Of a stretch of DNA of 33,969 nt, positions 23,954-32,388 are shown piece after piece. The position numbers and the translations under genes are program-made. The number at the start of each line of letters is the position of its first letter. Position 1 is the first letter of the stretch. Source of the stretch: Burkholderiales bacterium (GTDB taxonomy: Bacteria; Pseudomonadota; Gammaproteobacteria; Burkholderiales; Ga0077523); the NCBI GenBank assembly GCA_026125595.1, contig JAHCKV010000003.1, forward strand, positions 1 to 33,969. The letters run 5' to 3'. The notes beneath the pieces were generated by a model. That model saw only the letters and a list, made by a program, of their open reading frames with translations. It searched no databases and was not told where the DNA came from.

Positions 23954-24721
23954 TCAGTTGCCGAATGTCAGGCCGCGGCGGCAGGCCAGATCGGCCTTGG
24001 CCCCGTCCATCTGGCAGCGCCAGGTGTCGGCGCTAGGTTTGTCGAGACAGGCCGCCTCGGCGGCCACGGCTGCGGCCCGACAGCTTTCGGAGTTCTCCAG
24101 TGCGGGCCGGATGGTGGGTGTGGATGCAATGGCCACCGGCTCCGCCGTCGGCGGGATGGTCGACACAGGCATCTGTACCGGCACCGCTGTCGCGTTTGCC
24201 GTGTTTTCGGCGGATCTTGCCGGCTGCCAGCTGAATTGCCAGTTGGTGTACGTGTCACCTGTGCCGGCGAGTGTGACGCCTTCCGGCAAGTCTGCGACAC
24301 GCAGCGGTGCACGTTCCGATGTGCTGTACACGCCGATGATGCCGCCGCCATCGACGCGGATCAATCCCCAGTCTGCCCGACCCGTCATCGGGTCGATGTA
24401 GATTTGCCGAAGATGGTGCCGAGGGATCGGCAGCCGATGATCTTCGAGCAGATCTTCCAGCGATCGGGGGAAGGACTTCCCTGCCGTCGGCGAGTTCTCG
24501 TAGTAGGACCGGATCGCCTGCCGGAACTGCTCGCCGACGAACAGTAGTTCGGCTTCGCGATCGCGACGGGCCATGGTGTCCCACACGACGCCGGCACGGG
24601 CCAGTGCGACGCCGGTCAGCGCGACAAAGAACAGCAACAACAGATAGGTGAAACCGCCGATGCGGCGCGACGGTCCACGGACAAAGGGTTGCCCGGTCTG
24701 CGGCGCGTTACCAGCTGTCAT
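23954..24721 (-). CDS. Atypical pseudopilin without Glu5, Cys-rich tail
   Basis: The 255-residue protein has a basic leader followed by RIGGFTYLLLLFFVALTGVA, a type IV prepilin-like cleavage site (G/F) and hydrophobic helix. Position +5 is Leu instead of the nearly invariant Glu. A globular domain follows (YYENSPTAGKSFPRSLEDLL, RQIYIDPMTGRADWGLIRVD, GGGIIGVYSTSERAPLRVAD), a pattern of GspG/PilE-like pseudopilins. Its 60-90 residue Pro/Thr/Ala-rich extension ends in four cysteines (SCRAAA, ACLDK, WRCQM, LACRRG), likely disulfide-linked in the periplasm. Lack of Glu5 is a feature of the tip pseudopilin GspK, so a tip or cap role is possible. It overlaps the preceding gene by 14 nt and ends the minus-strand operon. 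Confidence 0.75.
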   Translation of the reverse strand: MTAGNAPQTGQPFVRGPSRRIGGFTYLLLLFFVALTGVALARAGVVWDTMARRDREAELLFVGEQFRQAIRSYYENSPTAGKSFPRSLEDLLEDHRLPIPRHHLRQIYIDPMTGRADWGLIRVDGGGIIGVYSTSERAPLRVADLPEGVTLAGTGDTYTNWQFSWQPARSAENTANATAVPVQMPVSTIPPTAEPVAIASTPTIRPALENSESCRAAAVAAEAACLDKPSADTWRCQMDGAKADLACRRGLTFGN

Positions 24722-25118
24722 AGCGGGTGCCGTCGGATCCGGTTTCCGTCGAACCGCTGCGAATGTCGTACACGGCGCCGATGCCGCCGACCGCCGCCGA
24801 CATGCCGACTGGGGGTGGCACGATGATCCACGTCTCCGGACTGTCGGTGATCGGGTCCACCGGTACGGCGCGCAGATAGCGCAGCGTCACCAGGTCCGAC
24901 AGCGTCTCGGGATACTTGCCCCGGTCGCCATGGAACTTGTCGAGGGCATCCCGCATGACAAGCAGATTCTCCTTGAGCACCGCCTCCTTGGACCGATGCA
25001 CGTGATGGAAGTAACGGGGCGCCGCGATCGACAGCAGCAGTGCGATGACGGCCATCACGACGAGCAGCTCGATCAACGTGAAGCCCCCGCCGTTGCCGCG
25101 ACGCATCGGTTTCACCAC
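24708..25118 (-). CDS. GspG-like pseudopilin
   Basis: The 136-residue protein has a short leader, the prepilin peptidase site GGGFTLIELLVVMAVIALLL with Glu5 present, and a small alpha/beta C-terminal domain (KENLLVMRDALDKFHGDRGK, YPETLSDLVTLRYLRAVPVD, PITDSPETW) like GspG. It lacks obvious calcium-loop residues of the canonical major pseudopilin, so it is probably a minor or variant pseudopilin. Start choice: GTG at 25118 gives the length stated; GTG at 25115 would give a neat GTGA overlap with the upstream stop, and ATG at 25106 is also possible. Confidence 0.85.
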   Translation of the reverse strand: MVKPMRRGNGGGFTLIELLVVMAVIALLLSIAAPRYFHHVHRSKEAVLKENLLVMRDALDKFHGDRGKYPETLSDLVTLRYLRAVPVDPITDSPETWIIVPPPVGMSAAVGGIGAVYDIRSGSTETGSDGTRYDSW

Positions 25119-25597
25119 TGGCGATACGGAATGCCATTGAGGCCGGTGCCGGGCGAGCGCGAATAGACGTCGAAGACGTCGCTGCCTTCGGCGGGGCGCG
25201 AGGGCGGGCTCGCGTAGCTGCGTTTGCCCCAGGTGTCTTCCGGCCGCAGCGTCGGGTCGGCGAACGGATCGCGCGGCAGCCGGCGCAAGAAGTAGTGCAT
25301 CCGACGGTCGGGTGCCTTTGCGTCCGCGGTCCCTTCGACCAGTGCCGTCAGGCTCGGGGGATAGCCGGATTCGTCGGCTTTGCGGGCAATCCGGCCTTCG
25401 TCGGCGGCACGCTTGTACGCATCGATCGCCGTGCGGATCTCGCGCAGGTTGTCCTTCAACGTGCGTTCGCGGCTGCGTTGTGCGGTCAGTTCACCCAGGG
25501 GTACTGCACCTAGAGCGAGCACGCCGAGAATCGCCACTACGATCATCAGTTCCACCAGCGTGAAACCGCGGGCCCGTCGGTGCGCGAGTTGCGTCAT
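25112..25597 (-). CDS. GspG/GspH-type pseudopilin
   Basis: The 161-residue protein has a prepilin signal RARGFTLVELMIVVAILGVL (Glu5 present), a long helix with charged residues (QRSRERTLKDNLREIRTAID) and a C-terminal domain with RRLPRDPFADPTLRPEDTWG, the GspG-like DPF/DPW element, then VFDVYSRSPGTGLNGIPYRQ. It starts at ATG 25597, overlapping the stop of the secretin gene by 4 nt. It is one of three pseudopilins grouped after the secretin and would be processed by a prepilin peptidase encoded elsewhere. Confidence 0.85.
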   Translation of the reverse strand: MTQLAHRRARGFTLVELMIVVAILGVLALGAVPLGELTAQRSRERTLKDNLREIRTAIDAYKRAADEGRIARKADESGYPPSLTALVEGTADAKAPDRRMHYFLRRLPRDPFADPTLRPEDTWGKRSYASPPSRPAEGSDVFDVYSRSPGTGLNGIPYRQW

Positions 25598-27780
25598 GGA
25601 TTTGCGACCACCGTGAAGGTGGCGCCCGGCAGCGTGGCGACGGGGGCCAGGCCGCCGGCCGCGTCGATCAGCTCGACATCGGACACGGCGACTGTCGTCG
25701 TGGCGCCGGGATCACCGACAGCCCGGAACACGACGAAGGCCGTGCGTTCCAGTTTTGCGGCGTCGATCGTGATGCGCCCGCGATCCTTCACTTTCGCGTT
25801 GACCGGTTCGAGCACAGCGGGGTCATAGGTCAGATCGACGTAACCTGCGCGGATGCCGATCGATTCCGCCAGCTTCACGCTGACCGGAACCTGCGCGCCT
25901 TTCGCCGCTTGCGCCGGCAGCGACAGCAAGATCGCTGCGGCACCGACCAATGACTCGCCCGCACTCCCGGTGATCACCGTCAACGCACCCGATTCGGTCC
26001 TCGCGATGCGCAGGGGAGGCAGCCCGGGGAAGGTATCGGTGCCGACGGGCAGTTCGGCCATCAGGCCATCGGGCCGGGCGATGTTGCGCACGATGCGCGG
26101 CGTGATGAGCAGCACGATCTCGGTCTTGGCCTTGTTGTCCTGTTGGGTGCCGAAGATGCGCGACAGGATCGGCAGATCACCCAGGCCGGGGATGCGGTTG
26201 GCGGTGCTGCGGTCTTCGTCGTTGATGAGGCCGGCCAGGATCTGCGTCTCGCCGTCGCGCAGTTGCAGCACCGTGTTGGTATTGCGCGTACCCAGGCGGT
26301 AGGCCACCGAGTTGTTGACGTTCACCGTCTCGATGATGTTGCTCACCTCCAGCCCCATGCGGATCGCCACTTCGTCCTGCAGATACACCTGGGGTTCGAC
26401 GTCGAGCTTCAACCCCACGTCGAGGTAGCTCACCGATGTCGACACGCCGACGTTGGCGGTGGACGTGGTCGTGAAGACCGGCACCTTGTCGCCGATGTGG
26501 ATCCGCGCCTTCTCCTTGTTCTTCACGCGGATCCGCGGATTGGCGAGGATGTTCGTGCGACCGACGTTGGCGCGCAGGTTGAACGTCAGCGCCGGATCGG
26601 TGATCGTGAAGATCTTCGGGCCGTCGATCGGCGAGATCGCGCTGGCGGTTCCGGTGCCGGTGGTGGGTGCACGCAGCGTCACCGCGTCCGGATACCGGAT
26701 GCCCAGCTCCTGGATGCGGGTGCGCGTCACCTCCAGCACCTCCACTTCCAGCATCACCTCGGGCTCCGCCAGATCGAGCGTGCGCACCAGTTGATCGGTC
26801 AGGCGCACGACTTCGGGCGTGTCCTTGACCACCATCAGATTCAACTTCTCGTCGATGAACACGTCCTGCGTCTTGACCAGCGCCTTCACCATCGCCTGGG
26901 CCTGCTTCACATCGGCATTCGCGAGGTAGAAGCTGCGCACCACCAGCTCCTTGTAGTCCTTCTGTTTCGCCGGCGTGTTCGGATAGATCAGCACCGAGTT
27001 CTCGTTGAGGATCTTGCGTTCGAGCTGATTGGTGGTGAGGATCAGCTTCAGGATGTCGTCGAGCGAACTGTTGCGCACGTAGACCGTCACCTTCTGGTCC
27101 TGCTTCACGTCGCGATCGAACACGAAGTTGATGCCCGACGTGCGCGACAGCATCTCGAACACGGTCTTGATCTGCGCGTCGCGGAACTCCAGCGTGATCG
27201 GCTTCCTGAACGGCACCTTCAGTTGCGGCGTCGCGTCGCCCGCCATGTTCGCTTCGACGACCTGCCGCATCAGGGCGCGCGCCTGGGGCTGGCCCGGGTT
27301 CTCGTTCAATACCGCGCGCAACCGCGATTCCGCATCGGTCAGATTGCCCTCGCGGATCCGCGTGGCGGCCTCTTCGATCAGTTTCGCGTGACGGCGCGCG
27401 CGCTCCACCTCGGCCAGTCCACCCTGGGGCCGGTAGCCCTCCGGATCGATCTCGCGCGCCCGGCGATAGGCCGCCTCGGCGTCGTCGAGACGTCCGGCCC
27501 GCAGCGCGGCATCGGCCTGCACCAGCTTCTCGCTGGACAGGCGTTCGCGCTCGCGCAGCAGCGCCGCGCGGTACTCGGTGTTGCGCGGGTTGTCCTTCAC
27601 CGCCTGTTCGAGCTTGGGCAGCGCCTCCTCGGGCTTGCCCTGGTCGATCAGCCGTTTGGCCTCCCGGTACTGATTGGACGCGCAGCCGGCCACACTCAAC
27701 GCCAGCAGCGCTGTCGCAGCGAGCATCGGCAAACGGGGCACGCGCGACAGGACGAGCAGGCGGAACACGGCGGTTGTCAT
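25594..27780 (-). CDS. gspD: Secretin lipoprotein with TPR-like N-terminus and C-terminal cohesin-like domain
   Basis: The 728-residue protein forms the outer-membrane gate of the secretion system. A lipoprotein signal ends at Cys33 (LLALSVAGC). TPR-like repeats cover about 38-180 (KLEQAVKDNPRNTEYRAALL, LDDAEAAYRRAREIDPEGYR). Secretin N domains cover about 200-370 (ITLEFRDAQIKTVFEMLSRT, VRSFYLANADVKQAQAMVKA). The secretin core covers about 375-590 (VMLEVEVLEVTRTRIQELGI, DVEPQVYLQDEVAIRMGLEV, RIPGLGDLPILSRIFG, EIVLLITPRIVR). A beta-sandwich tail at about 595-725 (VPVSVKLAESIGIRAGYVDL, TYDPAVLEPV) resembles a cohesin domain. The frame is open upstream to 28065, but ATG at 27780 overlaps the upstream stop (ATGA) and begins the lipoprotein signal. 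The self-lipidated secretin would not need a separate pilotin. Confidence 0.92.
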   Translation of the reverse strand: MTTAVFRLLVLSRVPRLPMLAATALLALSVAGCASNQYREAKRLIDQGKPEEALPKLEQAVKDNPRNTEYRAALLRERERLSSEKLVQADAALRAGRLDDAEAAYRRAREIDPEGYRPQGGLAEVERARRHAKLIEEAATRIREGNLTDAESRLRAVLNENPGQPQARALMRQVVEANMAGDATPQLKVPFRKPITLEFRDAQIKTVFEMLSRTSGINFVFDRDVKQDQKVTVYVRNSSLDDILKLILTTNQLERKILNENSVLIYPNTPAKQKDYKELVVRSFYLANADVKQAQAMVKALVKTQDVFIDEKLNLMVVKDTPEVVRLTDQLVRTLDLAEPEVMLEVEVLEVTRTRIQELGIRYPDAVTLRAPTTGTGTASAISPIDGPKIFTITDPALTFNLRANVGRTNILANPRIRVKNKEKARIHIGDKVPVFTTTSTANVGVSTSVSYLDVGLKLDVEPQVYLQDEVAIRMGLEVSNIIETVNVNNSVAYRLGTRNTNTVLQLRDGETQILAGLINDEDRSTANRIPGLGDLPILSRIFGTQQDNKAKTEIVLLITPRIVRNIARPDGLMAELPVGTDTFPGLPPLRIARTESGALTVITGSAGESLVGAAAILLSLPAQAAKGAQVPVSVKLAESIGIRAGYVDLTYDPAVLEPVNAKVKDRGRITIDAAKLERTAFVVFRAVGDPGATTTVAVSDVELIDAAGGLAPVATLPGATFTVVANP

Positions 27781-28382
27781 TCGGAAGCGAAGCTCAAGGT
27801 TTGCCGCTGCGACAGCGGCAGATAGGTGAAGACCACTTGGCGGGCGTCGATGGTGTCGACGCGCCACATGCCGTCGACCACATCGCCGGACTTGACCGCG
27901 AGGTGGCGCTCCTGCGATTCGAGGAAGACGGTCACGGCATCCTCGTCTCCGATCTGGCCCACGTACGTGAACGGCAGGGGCGGGGCGACCGGTGGCGCGG
28001 GCGCCGCCGCCGCTTCGCGCGCAGCAGCCTCGCGCGGCGTGAGCTTCGGTGCTGGCGCTTCCCAACTGCGCGTGCCGAACGCATCGATGGGCTTCGCGCT
28101 GCCGCTTCGCCGCTCGAGTCGCGTCAGATCCAGCGGCGAAGCACCCGGTGCCGGTGTGGCTGCGCCGCGCGCCGCATCGCGTCCGGATCGCGACGGCGGC
28201 GTATCGCGGCCGCGTTCGGCCTCGCCATTGCCATCGCGCTGGGCGCTGCGCTCGGCCGCGGCGTTGGCACTGGAGAGCTGCGCCCCCCGCTCGTCGACCC
28301 AGCGCATGGCGAGCAACGTGAGCCCGAGCGCACCGAAGATCAGGATGCGGCGCGTGCGCGTGGAAACCGTCGGCAACGCCAC
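27777..28382 (-). CDS. PilP/GspC-like inner-membrane linker protein
   Basis: The 201-residue protein has one N-terminal transmembrane helix (about 12-27, ILIFGALGLTLLAMRW), a long Ala/Pro/Arg-rich periplasmic linker and a small C-terminal beta domain (about 135-195; FTYVGQIGDEDAVTVFLESQ, LAVKSGDVVDGMWRVDTIDA). This matches the PilP/GspC homology-region fold that contacts secretin N domains. The position between the PilO-like and secretin genes agrees. The start is GTG at 28382, 1 nt after the preceding stop; its stop overlaps the secretin ATG. Confidence 0.78.
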   Translation of the reverse strand: MALPTVSTRTRRILIFGALGLTLLAMRWVDERGAQLSSANAAAERSAQRDGNGEAERGRDTPPSRSGRDAARGAATPAPGASPLDLTRLERRSGSAKPIDAFGTRSWEAPAPKLTPREAAAREAAAAPAPPVAPPLPFTYVGQIGDEDAVTVFLESQERHLAVKSGDVVDGMWRVDTIDARQVVFTYLPLSQRQTLSFASE

Positions 28383-28383
28383 G

Positions 28384-29040
28384 TCAGCCGCCCCCGAGCC
28401 AGACCGTCAGCTTCAACCGCACATCGAGCACGGGCGATGCGATGTTCTCGCGCCGAATCGCGACGTCTTCGACGCCCGCGGCCGGGATCTTGTCCAGCAC
28501 CTCGGCCACGAAGCCGCGCAACTGCGGATAGCTCGCCCGGATCGGCAGCGTGATCTGGTAGCGCATCAGCCGGGCGTCCTTCGGCACGACGAGCTGGTAT
28601 TCGCCCGATTCCAGCGTGAGTCCGTTGCGTGCCGCGGCCGTGTGCAATTGCCCCACCCAATCGGGCAGCGTCTCGATGGTCGGGAAGAAGGCGTAGAAGG
28701 TTTCCAGCGAATCCCCGCGCGGCGAACCGACGGTCTTGATGTCACCGCCGCCCGCCTTCAGCCGCATCCGCAGATCCGCCACCTGTTCGCGCAGTTCGGC
28801 GGTCTCGCGTTCCATCGGGCGCAGCACACCGAACCAGGTCCCGAGCGCGGCGAGCACCAGCACGATGCCGACGCCGCCGCGCCAGCCAAGGCGCGGGAGC
28901 TCGCGCTGCGCGAGCCAGCCGAGATGGCGCAGCGACCCGAACGCGCGCAGTGAATCGAGCGCGCCGGTCGATGCGTCGGCGGCGCGCGACGCCGATGAAC
29001 GGCGCAAGCCGCTGGACGGGATCAGCGAACGGAAGTCCAT
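28384..29040 (-). CDS. PilO/GspM-like assembly platform protein
   Basis: The 218-residue protein has a cytoplasmic N-terminal segment, a transmembrane helix at about 55-74 (GGVGIVLVLAALGTWFGVLR), a coiled coil (MERETAELREQVADLRMRLK) and a periplasmic ferredoxin-like domain (WVGQLHTAAARNGLTLESGE, YQLVVPKDARLMRYQITLPI, YPQLRGFVAEVLDKIPAAGV). This is the PilO layout; GspM is the type II equivalent. It follows the PilN-like gene with a 19-nt overlap, as in pilMNOP operons. Confidence 0.8.
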   Translation of the reverse strand: MDFRSLIPSSGLRRSSASRAADASTGALDSLRAFGSLRHLGWLAQRELPRLGWRGGVGIVLVLAALGTWFGVLRPMERETAELREQVADLRMRLKAGGGDIKTVGSPRGDSLETFYAFFPTIETLPDWVGQLHTAAARNGLTLESGEYQLVVPKDARLMRYQITLPIRASYPQLRGFVAEVLDKIPAAGVEDVAIRRENIASPVLDVRLKLTVWLGGG

Positions 29041-29564
29041 CGCGCCTGCGCCGTGAAGGCAATGGGGCGATGCGGATCATTGACCCGCACCTCGTGCTGC
29101 GTCAGGTGCACATCGCGCAGCCCCGGTGTCGATTCGAGCCGCGCGAGGAACGTGAGCAGGCCGTTCAGATCCCGCGCCTCGCCGCCGAGATTCAACGCGC
29201 GGTTCTTCGGATCCGGCTGCACCGCGAGCAACGCGATGTCGGGCGTCACCGCCCGTTCGACATCCGCGAACAAACCGTCCCACGGCAACGTCAACTGATC
29301 GAGCACCAGATTGGCCGCCTGCAGCGCCTGCGCCGATTCGCGGCTGGGCGCCTCGGCGGGCGCGAAGTTGGGCAGCGTGCGCCGCGCCAGACGCTGCGTG
29401 TCGGCGAGCTTGTCCGCCCAGCGCGTGTGCTCGGCACGGGTCGCGTCGTAGTCGAGGAACGCCGCACCGGCAGCGAGCAGTCCCGCCACCAGCAGCAGGA
29501 AGCCCAGGCCCCGCCGATCGCCGGCCGGGCGGATGAAGTCCAACTGCAGTGACGGGCGCGCCAT
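29022..29564 (-). CDS. PilN-like assembly platform protein
   Basis: The 180-residue protein begins MARPSLQLDFIRPAGDRRGL, the short cytoplasmic PilN-type tail that would dock to the PilM-like protein. A transmembrane helix follows at about 21-38 (GFLLLVAGLLAAGAAFLDYD), then a periplasmic PilN fold (FADVERAVTPDIALLAVQPD, NGLLTFLARLESTPGLRDVH, LTQHEV). The ATG at 29564 is 2 nt after the upstream TGA; an in-frame TTG at 29570 would overlap it and is less likely. Its C-terminal end overlaps the next gene. Confidence 0.8.
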   Translation of the reverse strand: MARPSLQLDFIRPAGDRRGLGFLLLVAGLLAAGAAFLDYDATRAEHTRWADKLADTQRLARRTLPNFAPAEAPSRESAQALQAANLVLDQLTLPWDGLFADVERAVTPDIALLAVQPDPKNRALNLGGEARDLNGLLTFLARLESTPGLRDVHLTQHEVRVNDPHRPIAFTAQARWTSVR

Positions 29565-29566
29565 GA

Positions 29567-30658
29567 TCAACGCTTCGTCAACGCTTGCGCCGCACGCGCA
29601 CCGCGACGGATCACCGCCGGCATGCCGCTCAACGCACCGGACGTCACCCGCACCGCTGGTGTGGCATCGGACGAGCGCACCGCATCCGGCTGTCGCATCG
29701 ACGCGGTCGACCGCCCCGGCTCAGCCGGCCGCCCCGGCTCAGCCGGCCGCCCCGGCTCAGCCGGCCGCCCCGGCTCGGCCGGCCGCCCCGGCTCGGCCGG
29801 CAGCACGACGTTCCACCCCGCGATCTGCGCGGGCCACTGCGCATCGCGGTCCGTGCCCGGTGCACCGAGCCGCCCATCGCCGTGCACGACCACCAGCGTG
29901 CCCGTCGCCTCGATCACGCCTCGGGCCAATGCCTGCTGCAGTTCGGCCGCGACGGCACGGGGCGCACCGTCGGCGGGACGGGTGTTGATCAGCGAGCGCC
30001 AGTGTCCGCGCGTGAACAGGCCGAGCGTCAAGCGCCCGCCTTCGATCAAGGCCAATGCCGCGTGCGGTGCGGCGAGCGGGTGCACCGCGGCGAGCGGGCG
30101 CACCGCGGCGAGCGGCACGCGTTGCTCGCGCACCACGGTGGCGAACAACGGGGCGCACGCGGTCAATCGCAGCGACGCGCCGGCGCAGGCCGCGCGCACA
30201 CCTTCGAGCAGCACGCCTTCGATCGCGCAGGCGGGCGCGGGCTCTCCCGGCGCGGCATCGTCCAGACTGACCACCCACTGCCGGGCCCGCTCGCCGTACA
30301 GCGACTCGAACTCCAGCTGCGCATAGGCGCGCCGTTCGGCATCGGCCGCGAGGCTGGCACTCCACGGCACCAGCGTGTAGCGCACGAAGGCGCTCGACAG
30401 CACGATCTGCGCATCGGCATGGCGCCACCGGGGTTCGGCGAGCGCACGGTCGAGCGCTTCGATCATCGTCGCCGCATCGGCGCCCGTGCCGGAAGCGCCG
30501 GCGCCCGGACGCGCGCTGGCCGCGTCGTCCACGGGGATCCACTGCGACGGGCCGAAGCCGGTGTTCCACCCGCGGGACGCGCGCGCGAGACCGATGCCCG
30601 ACGGCGTCAGTGCGATGCGCACACGGTCGCGCCAGCGCAGTTGCGGCATGCCGTCCAT
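29567..30658 (-). CDS. PilM/GspL-like cytoplasmic platform protein with hexapeptide repeats
   Basis: The 363-residue protein starts from ATG 30658, 4 nt after the gspE stop; the frame is open to GTG 30682, but the ATG is better placed. The N-terminal part (RIALTPSGIGLARASRGWNT; AQIVLSSAFVRYTLVPWSAS; AYAQLEFESLYGERARQWVV) and the middle (RVPLAAVRPLAAVHPLAAPH; LALIEGGRLTLGLFTRGHWR) resemble the actin-like fold of PilM/GspL in a degenerate form. Near the end, residues 288-317 are five copies of AEPGRP encoded by an 18-bp tandem repeat, followed by a Ser/Ala/Arg tail. A second short repeat (PLAAVR/PLAAVH) lies in the middle. The assignment depends strongly on position between gspE and the PilN-like gene. 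Confidence 0.65.
   Translation of the reverse strand: MDGMPQLRWRDRVRIALTPSGIGLARASRGWNTGFGPSQWIPVDDAASARPGAGASGTGADAATMIEALDRALAEPRWRHADAQIVLSSAFVRYTLVPWSASLAADAERRAYAQLEFESLYGERARQWVVSLDDAAPGEPAPACAIEGVLLEGVRAACAGASLRLTACAPLFATVVREQRVPLAAVRPLAAVHPLAAPHAALALIEGGRLTLGLFTRGHWRSLINTRPADGAPRAVAAELQQALARGVIEATGTLVVVHGDGRLGAPGTDRDAQWPAQIAGWNVVLPAEPGRPAEPGRPAEPGRPAEPGRPAEPGRSTASMRQPDAVRSSDATPAVRVTSGALSGMPAVIRRGARAAQALTKR
29713..29802. repeat. 18-bp tandem repeat, five copies
   Basis: The unit GCCCCGGCTCAGCCGGCC is repeated exactly at 29713, 29731 and 29749, with an A-to-G variant at 29767 and 29785 (the last copy differs in its final base). It encodes AEPGRP five times in the PilM-like protein on the minus strand. 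The near identity suggests recent expansion by slippage. Confidence 0.9.
30069..30119. repeat. 18-bp tandem repeat, about 2.6 copies
   Basis: GCGGCGAGCGGGTGCACC at 30069-30086 and a one-base variant at 30087-30104 are followed by a partial third copy. The repeat encodes PLAAVH/PLAAVR in the PilM-like protein. It has the same period as, but unrelated sequence to, the repeat at 29713. Confidence 0.75.
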
Positions 30659-30662
30659 CGGC

Positions 30663-32375
30663 TCAGCTGACCAGCGTGACACGGTTGATCTCCTGCAGCG
30701 TGGTCTCGCCCTGCTGCACCAGATCGAGCGCCGACTCGCGCAGGAAGCGCGTGCCGCCCCGGCGTGCGGCCGCCTTCACCTGCCGGATCGGCTCCTTCGC
30801 GGTGATCAGCTCGCGCAGCTCGTCGGTCAGCATCAGCATCTCGGCGATGGCACGGCGGCCCTTGTAGCCGCTGCCGCGGCAATGGCCGCACCCCGCCCCG
30901 TGCCGGAACCGATAGCCCGCCACCGCTTCGCGCGTCAGACCCGAGTCGGTCAGCAGTTGGTCGAACGCCGCCCCGTGCGTATCGGTGTCTTGCGCGCAGT
31001 GCGGGCAGTTCACCCGCACCAGCCGCTGCGCGACGATGCCGTTCAGCGCCGACACGAAGCTGTACGGATCCACGCCCATGTGCGTGAAGCGCCCGATCAC
31101 GTCGAACACGTTGTTGGCGTGGACGGTCGTGAACACCAGGTGACCGGTCAACGCGGCCTGCACCGCGATCTGCGCGGTTTCCGGATCGCGGATCTCGCCC
31201 ACCATGATCTTGTCCGGATCGTGACGCAGGATCGAGCGCAGCCCGCGCGCGAACGTGAGCCCCTTCTTCTCGTTCACCGGAATCTGCAGCACGCCCGGCA
31301 ACTGGTACTCCACCGGGTCCTCGATCGTGATCAGCTTGTCGTGGCCGTGGTTGATCTCCGAGATCGCCGCGTACAACGTCGTGGTCTTGCCACTGCCCGT
31401 CGGCCCCGTCACCAGCAGCATGCCGTAGGGCTCGCTCGACAGACGCCGCACCCAGACCTTGGCGTCTTCGGCGAACCCGAGCGCTTCGAGCGTCAAGCCC
31501 TTCGCCTGATCGGCGAGGCTCTGCTTGTCGAGGATCCGCAGCACCGCGTCCTCGCCGAACACCGACGGCATGATCGACACGCGGAAGTCGATCTCGCGCC
31601 CCTTGACCGACACCTTGAAGCGGCCGTCCTGCGGCACGCGGCGCTCGGCGATGTCCAGTTCCGACATGACCTTGATGCGCGAGACGATCTGCTCGGCCGT
31701 CTCGCCGCCGCTGACCTGGCTCACGTGGGCGAGCACGCCGTCGATCCGGTACTTGATCGACAAACCCCCGCCGCTGGTCTCCAGGTGGATGTCGCTCGCG
31801 CCGCTCTTCAGCGCGTCGTACAACGTGGAATGCACCAACCGCACGACCGGACTCGCATCGGCGCTGATGGTCTTCAGCGACAGATCTTCGGTGACCTTCG
31901 CGCCCGAGGCCGCGCCGCCGGTCTCGCCGACCACGCTCTCCATCGCCCGCAGGCTCTCGCCGTGCCGCGCGAGCCACGCCGCCAGATCGGCGTGGTGCGC
32001 CAGCCGGCAGATCAGCGCCGCATTGACGCGCTCTTCCGCCCACGGCCGGATCCGCGCATCGAACGCATCGGCGTAGGCCAGGACCAGACTGCCGTCGGCC
32101 TCGCGGAACAGCGCGCACTCGCGCGCCAGCGCTTCGGCGTAGGGCAGTCTGTCGAAGGCGGGCTCGGCGGCATGCAGTTGCGCCATCGGCATCGCGCCCA
32201 CGCCCAGCGTCGCGGCCAGCGCGGCGGTGAACGCCTCCGGCTCCAGCCCGCTGGCCTCTTCCAGACACAGCAGCGCACGCTTGCCCGAGCGCAGTGCCGC
32301 GGCCCGCGCAGCGCTCAGCGCGGCGGCGTCGAAGCGCGGCGGCGTCGATGCGCCTTCGAGGTCGCGCGGGTTCAT
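30663..32375 (-). CDS. gspE: Type II secretion/type IV pilus assembly ATPase (GspE/PilB family)
   Basis: The 570-residue protein powers the assembly. An N-terminal MshEN-like domain (about 1-160; GAMPMAQLHAAEPAFDRLPY) is followed by the RecA-like core. Walker A is GPTGSGKTTT with K330. An Asp box lies around LITIEDPVEYQLPG. Walker B, IMVGEIRDPETA, has E394, and the His box is HLVFTTVHANN. A zinc-binding tetracysteine module has C457/C460 (NCPHC) and C496/C499 (CGHC), typical of GspE/PilB and absent from retraction ATPases. Length and motif order are complete. It lies between gspF and the PilM-like gene. Confidence 0.95.
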   Translation of the reverse strand: MNPRDLEGASTPPRFDAAALSAARAAALRSGKRALLCLEEASGLEPEAFTAALAATLGVGAMPMAQLHAAEPAFDRLPYAEALARECALFREADGSLVLAYADAFDARIRPWAEERVNAALICRLAHHADLAAWLARHGESLRAMESVVGETGGAASGAKVTEDLSLKTISADASPVVRLVHSTLYDALKSGASDIHLETSGGGLSIKYRIDGVLAHVSQVSGGETAEQIVSRIKVMSELDIAERRVPQDGRFKVSVKGREIDFRVSIMPSVFGEDAVLRILDKQSLADQAKGLTLEALGFAEDAKVWVRRLSSEPYGMLLVTGPTGSGKTTTLYAAISEINHGHDKLITIEDPVEYQLPGVLQIPVNEKKGLTFARGLRSILRHDPDKIMVGEIRDPETAQIAVQAALTGHLVFTTVHANNVFDVIGRFTHMGVDPYSFVSALNGIVAQRLVRVNCPHCAQDTDTHGAAFDQLLTDSGLTREAVAGYRFRHGAGCGHCRGSGYKGRRAIAEMLMLTDELRELITAKEPIRQVKAAARRGGTRFLRESALDLVQQGETTLQEINRVTLVS

Positions 32376-32388
32376 CGGCGCACCCCGT

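Noticed and set aside
27781-28065. N-terminal extension of the secretin frame upstream of 27780
   Set aside because: It overlaps the PilP/GspC-like gene fully, reads as arginine-rich shadow sequence, and would bury the lipoprotein signal that begins at 27780.
29713-29802. CRISPR-like array
   Set aside because: The repeats are directly contiguous with no spacers and encode an in-frame hexapeptide; this is a coding minisatellite.
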